DNA of 64,000 nucleotides from Pseudarthrobacter oxydans (GTDB lineage Bacteria > Actinomycetota > Actinomycetes > Actinomycetales > Micrococcaceae), in assembly GCF_034258515.1 (NCBI RefSeq), contig NZ_CP139438.1, positions 2,046,001-2,110,000 on the forward strand, read 5' to 3'. Made by a program: the position numbers and the translations under genes. Positions 35,612-44,733 of the stretch are shown here, in pieces. Within the stretch, counting starts at the first letter, position 1; every line of letters begins with the position of its first letter. The notes under the pieces are model-generated. The model worked only from the letters and a program-made list of their open reading frames with translations, ran no database searches and had not been told where the DNA came from.

Positions 35612-35939
35612 GGCGGTCTCCACCTTCGTCTTTGAAATTGGGGCCCAGAAAGGTCTCCTGGACCCGCCGCAGGACGCCGGTGCAGAGTGCCTGCCGATCG
35701 TGGCGTCGCGTGATGTCTGTCTCATCGTAGGTCCGAAGATAATGACGAAACAAATATTGATAATGCTGCTTTTTAGTCATGATCGATACATAAAGACACC
35801 CTTGGTCGACCCTAGGTGTTTGCCTGATGTGAGACCAGTCACGAGGGGGAAGAATTGCCTCTAACGTCCACCGCCGGCAACGACGCCAGCCCGGACCTCC
35901 CGCCCATCCGTCCAGCAATCTCCAATGAGGGAGCACGCC
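35612..35939. promoter_or_regulatory. catA/benA divergent promoter region with a palindrome
   Basis: 328 bp with an AT-rich core around 35735-35795. At 35796-35819, ACACC and GGTGT flank a central GGTCGACC with a common centre, and 18 of 24 positions are symmetric. It is about 120 bp upstream of benA. The LuxR-type regulator encoded after benD is the likely binder. Confidence 0.5.
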
Positions 35940-37325
35940 ATGACCGAGAACCTGATCCATGCCCGCGAGGTCCTTGCCGACGCCGTGATCGACGACCGTG
36001 AGAACGGCATCATCCGGGCCAAGCGCGAAATCTTCACCGACCAGGAGATCTTCGAACTTGAGATGAAGCATATTTTTGAAGGCAACTGGGTGTACCTGGC
36101 CCACGAGTCCCAGATTCCCAACGTAGGCGATTACTTCACCACGTACATAGGCCGCACCCCGGTGATGATCACCCGGGACAAGGACGAGAAGCTCAACTGC
36201 ATCGTCAACGCCTGTTCCCATCGCGGCGCCATGCTGTGCCGCCGCAAGACGGACAACCGCACCACCTTCACCTGCCCGTTCCACGGCTGGACGTTCAAGA
36301 ACTCCGGCGAGCTGCTGAAGGTCAAGGATTCCCGGAACGCCGGCTACCCCGAGACCTTCAACAAGGAAGGATCGCACGACCTCACCAAGGTGGCCCGCTT
36401 CGAGTCCTACCGCGGCTTCCTGTTCGGCTCGCTGAAGGCCGACGTGCTGCCGCTCGAGCAGCACCTGGGGGATGCCACCAAGGTGATCGACTCGATCGTG
36501 GACCAGTCACCCGAAGGCCTGGAAGTGCTGCGCGGCTCCTCCACCTACACCTACGACGGCAACTGGAAGGTCCAGGCCGAAAACGGCGCCGACGGCTACC
36601 ACGTCACGGCCGTGCACTGGAACTACGCCGCCACCACGGCCCGCCGCAGCGCCGGTGACTCGGCCAACAAAACCAAGGCCATGGATGCCGGCAAGTGGGG
36701 CAAGGTCAAGGGCGGCTTCTACTCCTACGACCACGGGCACCTGCTGCTGTGGCAGGAGTGGACCAACCCCGAGGACCGTCCGCTCTGGGACCGCCGGGAG
36801 GAACTGGTCCAGAAGTACGGCGAGGAGATGGCCAACTTCATGATCAACATCTCGCGCAACCTGTGCCTGTACCCGAACGTCTACATCATGGACCAGTTCT
36901 CCTCGCAGATCCGCCACTTCCGGCCGATTTCCGCGGACCAGACCGAGGTGACGATCTACTGCATCGCACCCAAGGGCGAGTCCCAGGAGAACCGTTCCAA
37001 GCGCATCCGCCAGTACGAGGACTTCTTCAACGCCACCGGCATGGCCACCCCGGACGACCTGGAGGAATTCCGCTCCTGCAACAAGACCTACTGGGCCACC
37101 AGCGCCCCCTGGAACGACATGACCCGCGGCTCCACCCACGAGATCGCCGGCCCGGACGAGCAGGCCCAGGCCCTGGGCATGACCAAGGTCATCGCCTCCG
37201 GAGTGCGCACCGAAGATGAAGGGCTCTACCCCATCCAGCACGGGTACTGGAAGGAAGTCATGGACCGTGCCCTGGCGGAGGAAGAGGAGCGTTCCGCGCT
37301 GGCCTCCGTCCCCGCCTCCGCCTGA
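35940..37325 (+). CDS. benA: Benzoate 1,2-dioxygenase, large (alpha) subunit
   Basis: A 461-residue Rieske oxygenase alpha subunit. The [2Fe-2S] ligands are Cys92-x-His94 (CSHRGAM) and Cys112-x2-His115 (CPFHGW). The mononuclear iron region has His221 and His226 in [12 protein letters not shown]. It performs cis-dihydroxylation of benzoate with BenB, using electrons from BenC. The ATG at 35940 ([10 protein letters not shown]) follows GAGGGAG at 6 bp; an ATG 15 bp earlier is in frame. It is first of benABCD. Confidence 0.96.
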   Translation: MTENLIHAREVLADAVIDDRENGIIRAKREIFTDQEIFELEMKHIFEGNWVYLAHESQIPNVGDYFTTYIGRTPVMITRDKDEKLNCIVNACSHRGAMLCRRKTDNRTTFTCPFHGWTFKNSGELLKVKDSRNAGYPETFNKEGSHDLTKVARFESYRGFLFGSLKADVLPLEQHLGDATKVIDSIVDQSPEGLEVLRGSSTYTYDGNWKVQAENGADGYHVTAVHWNYAATTARRSAGDSANKTKAMDAGKWGKVKGGFYSYDHGHLLLWQEWTNPEDRPLWDRREELVQKYGEEMANFMINISRNLCLYPNVYIMDQFSSQIRHFRPISADQTEVTIYCIAPKGESQENRSKRIRQYEDFFNATGMATPDDLEEFRSCNKTYWATSAPWNDMTRGSTHEIAGPDEQAQALGMTKVIASGVRTEDEGLYPIQHGYWKEVMDRALAEEEERSALASVPASA

Positions 37326-37360
37326 CAGAGCCCACCGGAACCACAGAGAGCGCAGACACA

Positions 37361-37897
37361 ATGACCAGCCTGACCCAAACCGCCCCGGTCCTCAAGGCCG
37401 CGGAGGACATTGCAATCCTCGAAACCGTCCGTGCCTTCCTTTACCGGGAAGCCCGCCTGCTGGACGACCGCCAGTTCGATGAGTGGCTCGAGTGCTACCA
37501 CCCCGACTCCGAATTCTGGATGCCGGCCTGGGACGTGGATGACCAGCTGACGCAGGACCCGCAGAACGAGATCTCCCTGATCTACTACGACAACCGCGGC
37601 GGCATCGAGGACCGGGTGTTCCGGATCAAGACCGACAGGTCATCGGCCACCTCCCTCCCCGAGCCGCGCACGGGGCACAACATCACGGACGTTGAGGTTT
37701 TGGCGAACGACGGCGGCCGGGTCGAGGTGCGCTTCAACTGGTTCACGCTCTACTTCCGCTACAACACGACGGACACATATTTCGGCACCAGCTACTACAC
37801 GATCGACCTTTCCGGCCCGGAACCGGTGATCCTGAAGAAGAAGGTAGTCCTGAAGAACGACTACATCCACCACGTGGTGGACGTCTACATGATCTGA
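37361..37897 (+). CDS. benB: Benzoate 1,2-dioxygenase, small (beta) subunit
   Basis: A 178-residue ring-hydroxylating dioxygenase beta subunit (NTF2-like cone fold), with RLLDDRQFDEWLECYHPDSEFWMPAW and the C-terminal LKKKVVLKNDYIHHVVDVYMI. It lies 35 bp after benA. The beta subunit stabilises the alpha3beta3 oxygenase. A 121-bp gap separates it from benC. Confidence 0.94.
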   Translation: MTSLTQTAPVLKAAEDIAILETVRAFLYREARLLDDRQFDEWLECYHPDSEFWMPAWDVDDQLTQDPQNEISLIYYDNRGGIEDRVFRIKTDRSSATSLPEPRTGHNITDVEVLANDGGRVEVRFNWFTLYFRYNTTDTYFGTSYYTIDLSGPEPVILKKKVVLKNDYIHHVVDVYMI

Positions 37898-38018
37898 CCT
37901 GCCCGAACCGGCGCCCGGAAGTCCCGGGTGCCGTACGGCAGTTCCCATCCCGTGCCCGCCGGGCACGCCAGAACTTTCCCGGGACGCGACGACGCGCCCG
38001 CCCAGCCAGGAGGACACC

Positions 38019-39590
38019 ATGGGCCATAAAGTAGCCCTCAGCTTCGAAGACGGCGTCACCAAAGTCATCAAGGTCGGCGACTATGAGACCGTCATGGACG
38101 CGGCCTACAAGGCGCGCATCAACATTCCGTCCGACTGCCGCGACGGCGCCTGCGGCACCTGCAAGGCGTTCTGCGATTCCGGCACCTTCGACCCGGGCGA
38201 CTACATTGACGACGCCATGACCGAAGAGGAACTCGAAAAGGGCTACCTGCTGACCTGCCAGGCCGTCCCCGAGTCCGACCTTGCCATCCAGATCCCGGCC
38301 ACGTCGGAGTCGGCCAAGACGGCGGCGGCCACCTTCAGCTCCACCATCAAGGAGCTCAACCGGCACACGGACACCACGGTGTCCTTCACCCTCGAGGTGG
38401 ATAACCGGGACGCACTGGCCTTCCTTCCCGGCCAGTACGTCAACCTCAGGGTCCCCGGCACCGACGCCGAGCGCTCCTACTCCTTCAGCAGCGGACCCGA
38501 GGTGCAGGACGCGTCCTTCATGGTCCGCGTAACCCCGCAGGGCGCCATGTCCGAGTACCTGCGGGACCGCGCCGCAGTAGGCGACTCCATCGAGTTCACC
38601 GGCCCCTACGGATCGTTCTTCCTGCGCGAGCCCAAGCGGCCCTTGCTGCTCCTGGCCGGCGGCACCGGCCTGGCCCCGCTCCTGTCCATCCTGGAAAAGC
38701 TGTCCGAAAACCCGCCGTCCACCCCGGTCCACCTCATTTACGGGCTCACCCGCGAAGCGGACATCGTGGGCCTGGACTGGCTGCGGGCCTACGAAGCGAA
38801 GCTGCCCGGTTTCACCTGGGATTACATCGCCTCCGAGCCCGGCACCTCCGCCCCGCACACCGGCTACGTCACACAGATCATCGAACCGAAGCACCTTAAC
38901 GAAGGCGACGTGGACATCTACCTCTGCGGCCCGCCCCCCATGGTCAACGCCGTCTCGAAGTGGCTGGACGCTGAAGGCATCCAGCCCGCCAACTTCTACT
39001 TCGAGCGGTTCGCGCCGAAGGAGACTACCGGAGGCGACGCCGAGACGGGAGCCCCGGCGCCGGCCGGGAAGATCCAGGCCGAAGGTGACACGATGAGCCG
39101 CAGCGAGGCCGTGTCCTCGCTGGAGACCGGCCGGCTGGACTTCCGCAAGGAGGACAGCTTCGCCCAGCTCGACGCCCGCATGGGCCTGGAGCTGGCGGTC
39201 AGCGAACTGCTGCTGGGCAGGCTCAGCGAGGAACAGCTGCGGCAGTTCCGCCGGCTCGCCCAAGCCACCACGGCGTCAGTGGAAGGCGGGAACATTACGG
39301 ACCCCGAGGAGTTCGCGCGTACCAACGAGGAATTCCATGAGTACCTCTTCATGATCTGCGACAACCCCATGCTGCTGGAGTCCTACCGCCGCCTGGACGT
39401 GCACGCCCAAATGGCCGCGGCGTTCGAAACCGGAACGCCGATCTTCGAGCGGGTCACCCAGGACCACCTGGACATCGTGGACGCCTTTGAGCGCGGGGAC
39501 AAGGACCGCCTCCGCGCCGTCATCACCGCGCACGCCCACGATGCGAAGGACACCATGGCCGGCGCCATCGACGCGAAGGCCGCCCTCTGA
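38019..39590 (+). CDS. benC: Benzoate dioxygenase reductase with C-terminal FCD-like domain
   Basis: A 523-residue reductase, about 180 residues longer than the usual BenC. The N-terminal ferredoxin has [2Fe-2S] ligands Cys40, Cys45, Cys48 and Cys80. The FAD site is RSYSFS at 152-157. The NAD domain has LLAGGTGLAPLLS at 211-223 and CGPPPM at 303-308. After a Gly/Ala/Pro linker (about 338-358), residues 375-515 form an all-helical region resembling GntR-type FCD ligand domains, with His440, His483 and His505/507 as possible metal ligands. There is no DNA-binding domain. An AGGAGG site precedes the ATG, and its TGA overlaps benD by one base. Confidence 0.93.
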   Translation: MGHKVALSFEDGVTKVIKVGDYETVMDAAYKARINIPSDCRDGACGTCKAFCDSGTFDPGDYIDDAMTEEELEKGYLLTCQAVPESDLAIQIPATSESAKTAAATFSSTIKELNRHTDTTVSFTLEVDNRDALAFLPGQYVNLRVPGTDAERSYSFSSGPEVQDASFMVRVTPQGAMSEYLRDRAAVGDSIEFTGPYGSFFLREPKRPLLLLAGGTGLAPLLSILEKLSENPPSTPVHLIYGLTREADIVGLDWLRAYEAKLPGFTWDYIASEPGTSAPHTGYVTQIIEPKHLNEGDVDIYLCGPPPMVNAVSKWLDAEGIQPANFYFERFAPKETTGGDAETGAPAPAGKIQAEGDTMSRSEAVSSLETGRLDFRKEDSFAQLDARMGLELAVSELLLGRLSEEQLRQFRRLAQATTASVEGGNITDPEEFARTNEEFHEYLFMICDNPMLLESYRRLDVHAQMAAAFETGTPIFERVTQDHLDIVDAFERGDKDRLRAVITAHAHDAKDTMAGAIDAKAAL

Positions 39591-40417
39591 TGGCTGAACC
39601 GTACGCCGGGCAATTCGTGACCCCAGGCAGGTTCGGCGGCAAGGTCGCCGTCGTCACCGGTGCCGCCCAGGGGATCGGCCGGAAAGTGGCCGAACGCATC
39701 GGCGCCGAAGGCGGGGCAGTGGTCCTGGTGGACCGCGCGGAACTGGTTCACGATGTGGCCCGCAGCATCGAAGAGGCCGCCAAGTCCTCCGGTTCCGGAG
39801 GGTCGGCCACATCCGTTACTGCGGACCTGGAGACCTTCGCCGGCGCCACCCAGGCCGTCAAAGCTGCGCTTGCCGCACACGGACGCGTGGATGTCCTGGT
39901 CAACAATGTAGGCGGCACCATCTGGGCACGCCCCTACGAGGAGTACGACGAGGACAAGATCGAAAAGGAGATCCGCCGCTCGCTCTTCCCCACCCTCTGG
40001 AGCTGCCGGGCGGTACTGCCGGCGATGCTGGAACAGGAGTCGGGGACCATCGTCAATGTGTCCTCGGTGGCCACCCGCGGCATGCACCGCGTCCCGTATG
40101 CCGCTGCGAAGGGCGGCGTCAACGCACTGACCCAGGCCCTCGCCATGGAGGTGGCCGGGCGCGGAATCCGCGTAGTTGCCACGGCGCCAGGCGGTACCGA
40201 GGCGCCGCCGCGGAAGGTCAAACGTGGCCCGGAAGCCGAGTCCGCCACCGAGAAGGCCTGGTACCAGGTGATCGTGGACCAGACCGTGGAATCCTCCTTC
40301 ATGAAGCGCTACGGCACCCTTGACGAGCAGGCAGCCCCCATTGTCTTCCTCGCCTCCGACGAAGCGTCCTACCTCACCGGCAGCATCCTTCCGGTGGCCG
40401 GCGGGGACCTGGGATAG
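39590..40417 (+). CDS. benD: Benzoate cis-diol dehydrogenase (SDR)
   Basis: A 275-residue short-chain dehydrogenase. It shows VTGAAQGIG for NAD binding near residue 23, NNVGG near 105, Ser in VNVSSVATRG near 155 and the catalytic YAAAKGG near 167. It oxidises and decarboxylates 1,6-dihydroxycyclohexa-2,4-diene-1-carboxylate to catechol, the CatA substrate. Its start overlaps the benC stop by one base, so the two are co-translated. Confidence 0.94.
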   Translation: MAEPYAGQFVTPGRFGGKVAVVTGAAQGIGRKVAERIGAEGGAVVLVDRAELVHDVARSIEEAAKSSGSGGSATSVTADLETFAGATQAVKAALAAHGRVDVLVNNVGGTIWARPYEEYDEDKIEKEIRRSLFPTLWSCRAVLPAMLEQESGTIVNVSSVATRGMHRVPYAAAKGGVNALTQALAMEVAGRGIRVVATAPGGTEAPPRKVKRGPEAESATEKAWYQVIVDQTVESSFMKRYGTLDEQAAPIVFLASDEASYLTGSILPVAGGDLG

Positions 40418-40470
40418 AGCTTGGACACCGCCGCAAAGGGCGGGCAGGCCGCTCCGGTAGACTGGCGGCC

Positions 40471-43302
40471 ATGACTGCGGGGTCCGTCCAAGGCGATATC
40501 GGTGCGGATTCGCCGCTGGTGGGCCGCGACGCGGTGTTCGAGGAGCTCCTGGACATCCTCCGCGCCGTCCGCAAGGGCAAGGTGGTCACGGCCGTCCTCA
40601 CCGGACCGGCCGGCTCCGGGAAAACGGCGGTGCTCGAGTCCTTCCTGGAACATTGCCGCACGGGCGTCCGCGGCGTCCGCGTCCTCTCCGCCATGGGCGA
40701 TGACTGGGAAGCTCAGTTCGCGCTCGCCGGCTACTCCCAGCTCATGCTCACCTCGCCGTTGCGTTCGGCAAAGGCGTACGACGGCGGCCCGCACCTTCCG
40801 GCGGGTCCCCTCGCCTCCCTGAGCACGGACCAGGTGGTCAACTACGCTTCGACGCTGGGCACCCACCTCGAAGGGCTGCAGTCGCACGGGAGCGTCGTGG
40901 TCGCCGTCGACGACGTCCACAAATTCGACGTGGAAAGCCTGCGCATCCTTACGTTCGTCATGCGCCGGCTGCACGGAAAGCGGATCCTTTTCCTGCTCAC
41001 CTTGAACCCCGCCGACGCGCCGCGCATCCCCGCCGGCGTCCTGGACTACCTGACCGGGCACCAGGTGGTCCGCATTCCCATGGAGCCGCTCACCCCGCAA
41101 CAGGTCCAGGAAGTGGCCCGGCGCCTGCACGGCATCGACCTCAGCGTCACCGCGGCGCACGGGCTGGTCCGGCACACGGGCGGCCTGCCGCAGCCAGTGG
41201 TGGAGCTGTTGCGCGAGCTGCCCCCGGAAACCTGGCTGGCCTGGTTCCCCTCGCTGCCGCCCACCTCCCGGCTGCGCGCCAGGGTGCACAGCGTCCTGGA
41301 TGCCGCCTCGTCCGGACTCGTTGCCGTCGCCGAAGCCGCGTCCGTGCTGGGCCGCAGCGCGGGCCTGTCGGAAGTAGCCTCCGTCAGCGGAGTGGAGTCC
41401 GTCCTCGAAGCCCTGGATGAAGGACACCGCGCCGGCCTCCTGCGGCTGTCCGTCGACCAGGCGCGTTCCGCCGTCGTGTTCGTTGAGCCCGGTACTGCCG
41501 AGGCGATTTACGAACAGATTGTTCCCAGCCGCCGCATCGCGCTGCACCGCCTGGCTGCGGAGGCCGTGGAGCCTGAGGGCGAAAAGCTGGGGCATCGGGT
41601 CTCGGCAACGCCCGCCGCGGACCAGGCGCTCGCCGAAGAACTCGAGGATTTCGCCGGCCGCCAGGCGGCCGTGGGTGCATGGCAGGACGTGGCGACGGCG
41701 TTGTTTTCCGCGTCGCGCCTGTCGTTGGATATCCGGGCCCGCAACGACCGGCTCCTGCGCGCCGTAGACGCACTGGTGGGGGCCGGCAATGTTGCCGAGG
41801 CGCAGACCTGGTCCGCCGCCGTGGACGCCCTGCCGCCCTCGCCGCTGCGCTCCTCAGTGCTGGGCTACCTGTCCACCGTGTCCGGCCAGAACGACAGCGC
41901 CCAAAGCCAGCTGGAAATGGCGTGGCGCACCAGCAACCCGGACCGCGATCCCAAGGCCGCCGCCCAGGTTGCGCAGCGTTTCGTCCTGCACGGGGTTGCA
42001 TCCTGGGACGGGCCGATGATCACCGGCTGGGCGGAGCGCGCGATGGCCCTGACTGAACCCGGGACGCCGGCGCACGTCGAGTCGGAAGCCATCTACGGCC
42101 TGGGCCTGTACGCGCGGGGCCGGCTGGGGGAGGCGGAGGTTTCCTACCAGCGGGCGTTCGCGCACGCCGCCGAGAACGCGCAGAAGCAGCGTGTGCAAAT
42201 GGGGGCAGGCTGGCTGGCGCTGCGGATGGACAACGTGGAAGCGGCCCTGGTGAACTTCGAGTCCGCCGCCCCCACCGAGTACCGCGGCGGGTCCCTGCGG
42301 ATCTCGCTGTGGGCCGAGGCATGGCTGGCCCGCACCCATCTGGTGCTGGGGAACTGGGATGCCGCGGCGGCCACCATCGCCCGCTCCAGCGTCCGCCTGG
42401 AAACCTCCCGGATGCCCCTGATCCGGCCCCTGCTGTACTGGACCGCCGCGGAGCTCTGGTCCATGCGCGGCGACTGGGACCGCGCCCGCTATTACGTGTC
42501 CCAGGCCGCGGTCCAGCCGGGAACCTACCGGGCCATGCAGGTGCCGGCCAGCCTTGCCCGGGCCCGGTTCCACGAGGCGCGGGCTGATTATGAAAGCGCC
42601 CTCGCCGTGCTGCAGCCGCTGACCGAACTGGACCCGTGGACCGAGGACCGGGTGTCCTTCTGGCCCTGGCAGGACACGTACGTTAATGCGCTGGTGATGA
42701 CTGATCAGCTGGATACCGCTGACGCTTTCCTGACCTCTTTCGAGGGGTTGCGGCGCGAACGCGAAGTCCCTTCCGACATGGCACGGATGGCCTGGGCCCG
42801 GGGCCGGCTGCTGGCGGCCCAGGGAGATCCCGACGCTGCCAGGGAGCATTTCGAGGCCGCCTTGGGCCACCTCCGCGGGCTCAACCGGCCTTACCTGCGG
42901 GCCCGGATCAGTTTTGCGTTCGGGCAGAGCATGCGCCGCGCCGGCAAGCGGCGGCTGGCGTCCTCGGTGCTGCGTGCGGCGCGGGACCTCTACGACTCAT
43001 TGGGCGCGGCCACCTATGTGGAGCGCTGCGACAGGGAGCTCAAGGCAACCGGCCTCGACGTCGGCAATCTCCCTGACCCTGCCGATTCGGTACTCACCGC
43101 CGCCCGGGACCACCACGTCCAGCTCACCGCGCAGGAGCAGGCGGTGGCCGAACTCGTGGCCGGCGGGGCGACCAACAAGGAGGCGGCCCGGGCCCTGTTC
43201 CTCGCCGAGAAGACGGTGCAGTACCACCTCACGCGGCTCTACCGGAAGATGGGCATCCGGTCCCGCAGCGAGCTCGCCGCCGCGTTCCGGGCCAGCGACT
43301 GA
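40471..43302 (+). CDS. benR: LuxR-family (LAL/MalT-like) ATP-binding regulator, BenR-like
   Basis: A 943-residue regulator. An N-terminal AAA-type NTPase has Walker A GPAGSGKT at 45-52 and Walker B-like VVVAVDDVH near 145. A long alpha-helical TPR-like middle follows, and a C-terminal LuxR helix-turn-helix (LTAQEQAVAELVAGGATNKEAARALFLAEKTVQYHL, residues about 880-925). It lies 53 bp after benD in the same direction. In Corynebacterium the benABCD activator is a LuxR-type protein in the same position, so a BenR role is likely. The symbol rests on this context. Confidence 0.88.
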   Translation: MTAGSVQGDIGADSPLVGRDAVFEELLDILRAVRKGKVVTAVLTGPAGSGKTAVLESFLEHCRTGVRGVRVLSAMGDDWEAQFALAGYSQLMLTSPLRSAKAYDGGPHLPAGPLASLSTDQVVNYASTLGTHLEGLQSHGSVVVAVDDVHKFDVESLRILTFVMRRLHGKRILFLLTLNPADAPRIPAGVLDYLTGHQVVRIPMEPLTPQQVQEVARRLHGIDLSVTAAHGLVRHTGGLPQPVVELLRELPPETWLAWFPSLPPTSRLRARVHSVLDAASSGLVAVAEAASVLGRSAGLSEVASVSGVESVLEALDEGHRAGLLRLSVDQARSAVVFVEPGTAEAIYEQIVPSRRIALHRLAAEAVEPEGEKLGHRVSATPAADQALAEELEDFAGRQAAVGAWQDVATALFSASRLSLDIRARNDRLLRAVDALVGAGNVAEAQTWSAAVDALPPSPLRSSVLGYLSTVSGQNDSAQSQLEMAWRTSNPDRDPKAAAQVAQRFVLHGVASWDGPMITGWAERAMALTEPGTPAHVESEAIYGLGLYARGRLGEAEVSYQRAFAHAAENAQKQRVQMGAGWLALRMDNVEAALVNFESAAPTEYRGGSLRISLWAEAWLARTHLVLGNWDAAAATIARSSVRLETSRMPLIRPLLYWTAAELWSMRGDWDRARYYVSQAAVQPGTYRAMQVPASLARARFHEARADYESALAVLQPLTELDPWTEDRVSFWPWQDTYVNALVMTDQLDTADAFLTSFEGLRREREVPSDMARMAWARGRLLAAQGDPDAAREHFEAALGHLRGLNRPYLRARISFAFGQSMRRAGKRRLASSVLRAARDLYDSLGAATYVERCDRELKATGLDVGNLPDPADSVLTAARDHHVQLTAQEQAVAELVAGGATNKEAARALFLAEKTVQYHLTRLYRKMGIRSRSELAAAFRASD

Positions 43303-43323
43303 CCCGGAACGGCGGGCTGGTAC

Positions 43324-43602
43324 CTACTTAACGTCGGAGGGGTGCTTGGCCAGCGGCACCACCGAGATCTCCATGTACGGGAACAGCGGAAGGTTCTGCA
43401 GGATGTCGTGGAGTTCGTCGTTTGAACCCACATCAAAGACCGAGTAATTGGCGTATTCACCCACCACGCGCCAGATTTCCGGCCATTTCCCCGAGCGCTG
43501 CAGCTCCTGCGAGTAGGCCTTCTCCTTGGCCTTGATCTCAGCAGCCTCGGATGCCGGCAGGTCTGCGGGCAGTTTGACGTCCATATGGACCAGGTACTTC
43601 AT
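43324..43602 (-). CDS. catC: Muconolactone delta-isomerase
   Basis: A 92-residue protein with the complete family length, starting MKYLVHMDVKLP and ending near PYMEISVVPLAKHPSDVK. It converts muconolactone to 3-oxoadipate enol-lactone. An AAAGGAAC site precedes the start. It follows catB by 27 bp and converges on the benR-like gene with a 21-bp gap. No catD or thiolase genes are in the window, so the 3-oxoadipate branch must be elsewhere. Confidence 0.95.
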   Translation of the reverse strand: MKYLVHMDVKLPADLPASEAAEIKAKEKAYSQELQRSGKWPEIWRVVGEYANYSVFDVGSNDELHDILQNLPLFPYMEISVVPLAKHPSDVK

Positions 43603-43629
43603 TGATGTTCCTTTCGTGGAAGGGGTGGC

Positions 43630-44733
43630 TTAGCGGTCGCTGCGGTAGCGTTCGAGCTTCTCCTCGTTGACCCCGGCGCCCACGCCGGGGCCCTCGGGGA
43701 CGCGGATGCGCCCTTCGATGATCTGCAAGGGTTCGGCCAGCAGGTCGTCCGCCATGTCCAGGTAGTTGGACAGTTCGGCGGCGCGCTTGGCAGTGTGGGC
43801 GAACGCGGCGCCGAACACCACCGAAGCCACCGTGCCCACCTGGGTGTCGATCTGGTTGCCGATGTACACGTCGATGCCCATGCCCTCGGCCATCCCCACG
43901 ATCTTGGCCGCCTCGGTAAATCCGGAGCGGGCGGTCTTGACCGCCAGCAGGTTGGCCCCGCCGTTGAGGATTTCCCGGGCGGCCTCGCCGAGATTCGGGG
44001 CGGATTCGTCCGCCGCGATGGGGATGGGGGAGTTGGCAACGAGCCGACGGCGGCCCAGGACTTCGCGGGCGTCGTCCGGCTCCTCGAGGAACTGCAGGCC
44101 CAGGTCCGCGGTGCGGCGCAGCACCTCCGCAGCTTCATTCGCGGACCAGCCCCGGTTGGCGTCCATGTACAGTTCGGCGTCCCCGCCGAGGCCCTCACGC
44201 AGCGCGCGGGCCGCCTCGATGTCCAGGTGCAGCGGGCGCCGGCCGGTCTTGAGCTTGAACGTGTTGATGCCGTAGGTCTCGCGGAACTCCAATGCCAGGT
44301 CGAGCAGCTCCTGGGCGGGCTTGAAGCCAAGCATGTGGGAGACCCGCAGCGAGTCGGTGTAGCCGCCCAGCAGCTTGGTCACCGGCTGCCCCAGCGTCTT
44401 GCCGATGACGTCCCACAGGGCGATGTCCACGGCACCCTTGGCGGTCTGGTTGTGGATGGTGCGGTAAAGGATCTCCTGGATCTTCTCGCGGTCAAAAATG
44501 TCGACGCCGATCAGTTGCGGAGCGAACACGTCCTGCACCACCGCGGCGATGGACTTTTGCGTCTCACCGTAGGTGTACGGGCGCGGCGGGGTGTCCGCGA
44601 GGCCCACCACGCCGTCGTCCGTGCGGAGGCGGACCAGCACGTGGTCAGCCTCGTGGACGGATCCGGAGGCGAAATGCAGCGGGTGGCGGTAGGGGATCGA
44701 GTAAGGAATCGCCTCAATAGCTGCGATTTTCAT
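43630..44733 (-). CDS. catB: Muconate cycloisomerase
   Basis: A 367-residue enolase-superfamily lactonising enzyme that turns cis,cis-muconate into muconolactone. FKLKTGRRPLHLDIEAAR near residue 165 supplies the catalytic Lys region. MDANRGW, FLEEPDD and AADESAPNLG supply the Asp/Glu metal ligands, and LLAVKTARSGFTEA supplies the second Lys. Its ATG overlaps the stop of the LysR-type gene by 4 bp, giving a catR-catB-catC order. Confidence 0.95.
   Translation of the reverse strand: MKIAAIEAIPYSIPYRHPLHFASGSVHEADHVLVRLRTDDGVVGLADTPPRPYTYGETQKSIAAVVQDVFAPQLIGVDIFDREKIQEILYRTIHNQTAKGAVDIALWDVIGKTLGQPVTKLLGGYTDSLRVSHMLGFKPAQELLDLALEFRETYGINTFKLKTGRRPLHLDIEAARALREGLGGDAELYMDANRGWSANEAAEVLRRTADLGLQFLEEPDDAREVLGRRRLVANSPIPIAADESAPNLGEAAREILNGGANLLAVKTARSGFTEAAKIVGMAEGMGIDVYIGNQIDTQVGTVASVVFGAAFAHTAKRAAELSNYLDMADDLLAEPLQIIEGRIRVPEGPGVGAGVNEEKLERYRSDR

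Noticed and set aside
37743..39263. 506-codon reverse frame
   Set aside because: Antisense to benC, which has all expected cofactor motifs.
41854..42870. 338-codon reverse frame
   Set aside because: Antisense to the LuxR-type regulator; no motif or ribosome site.
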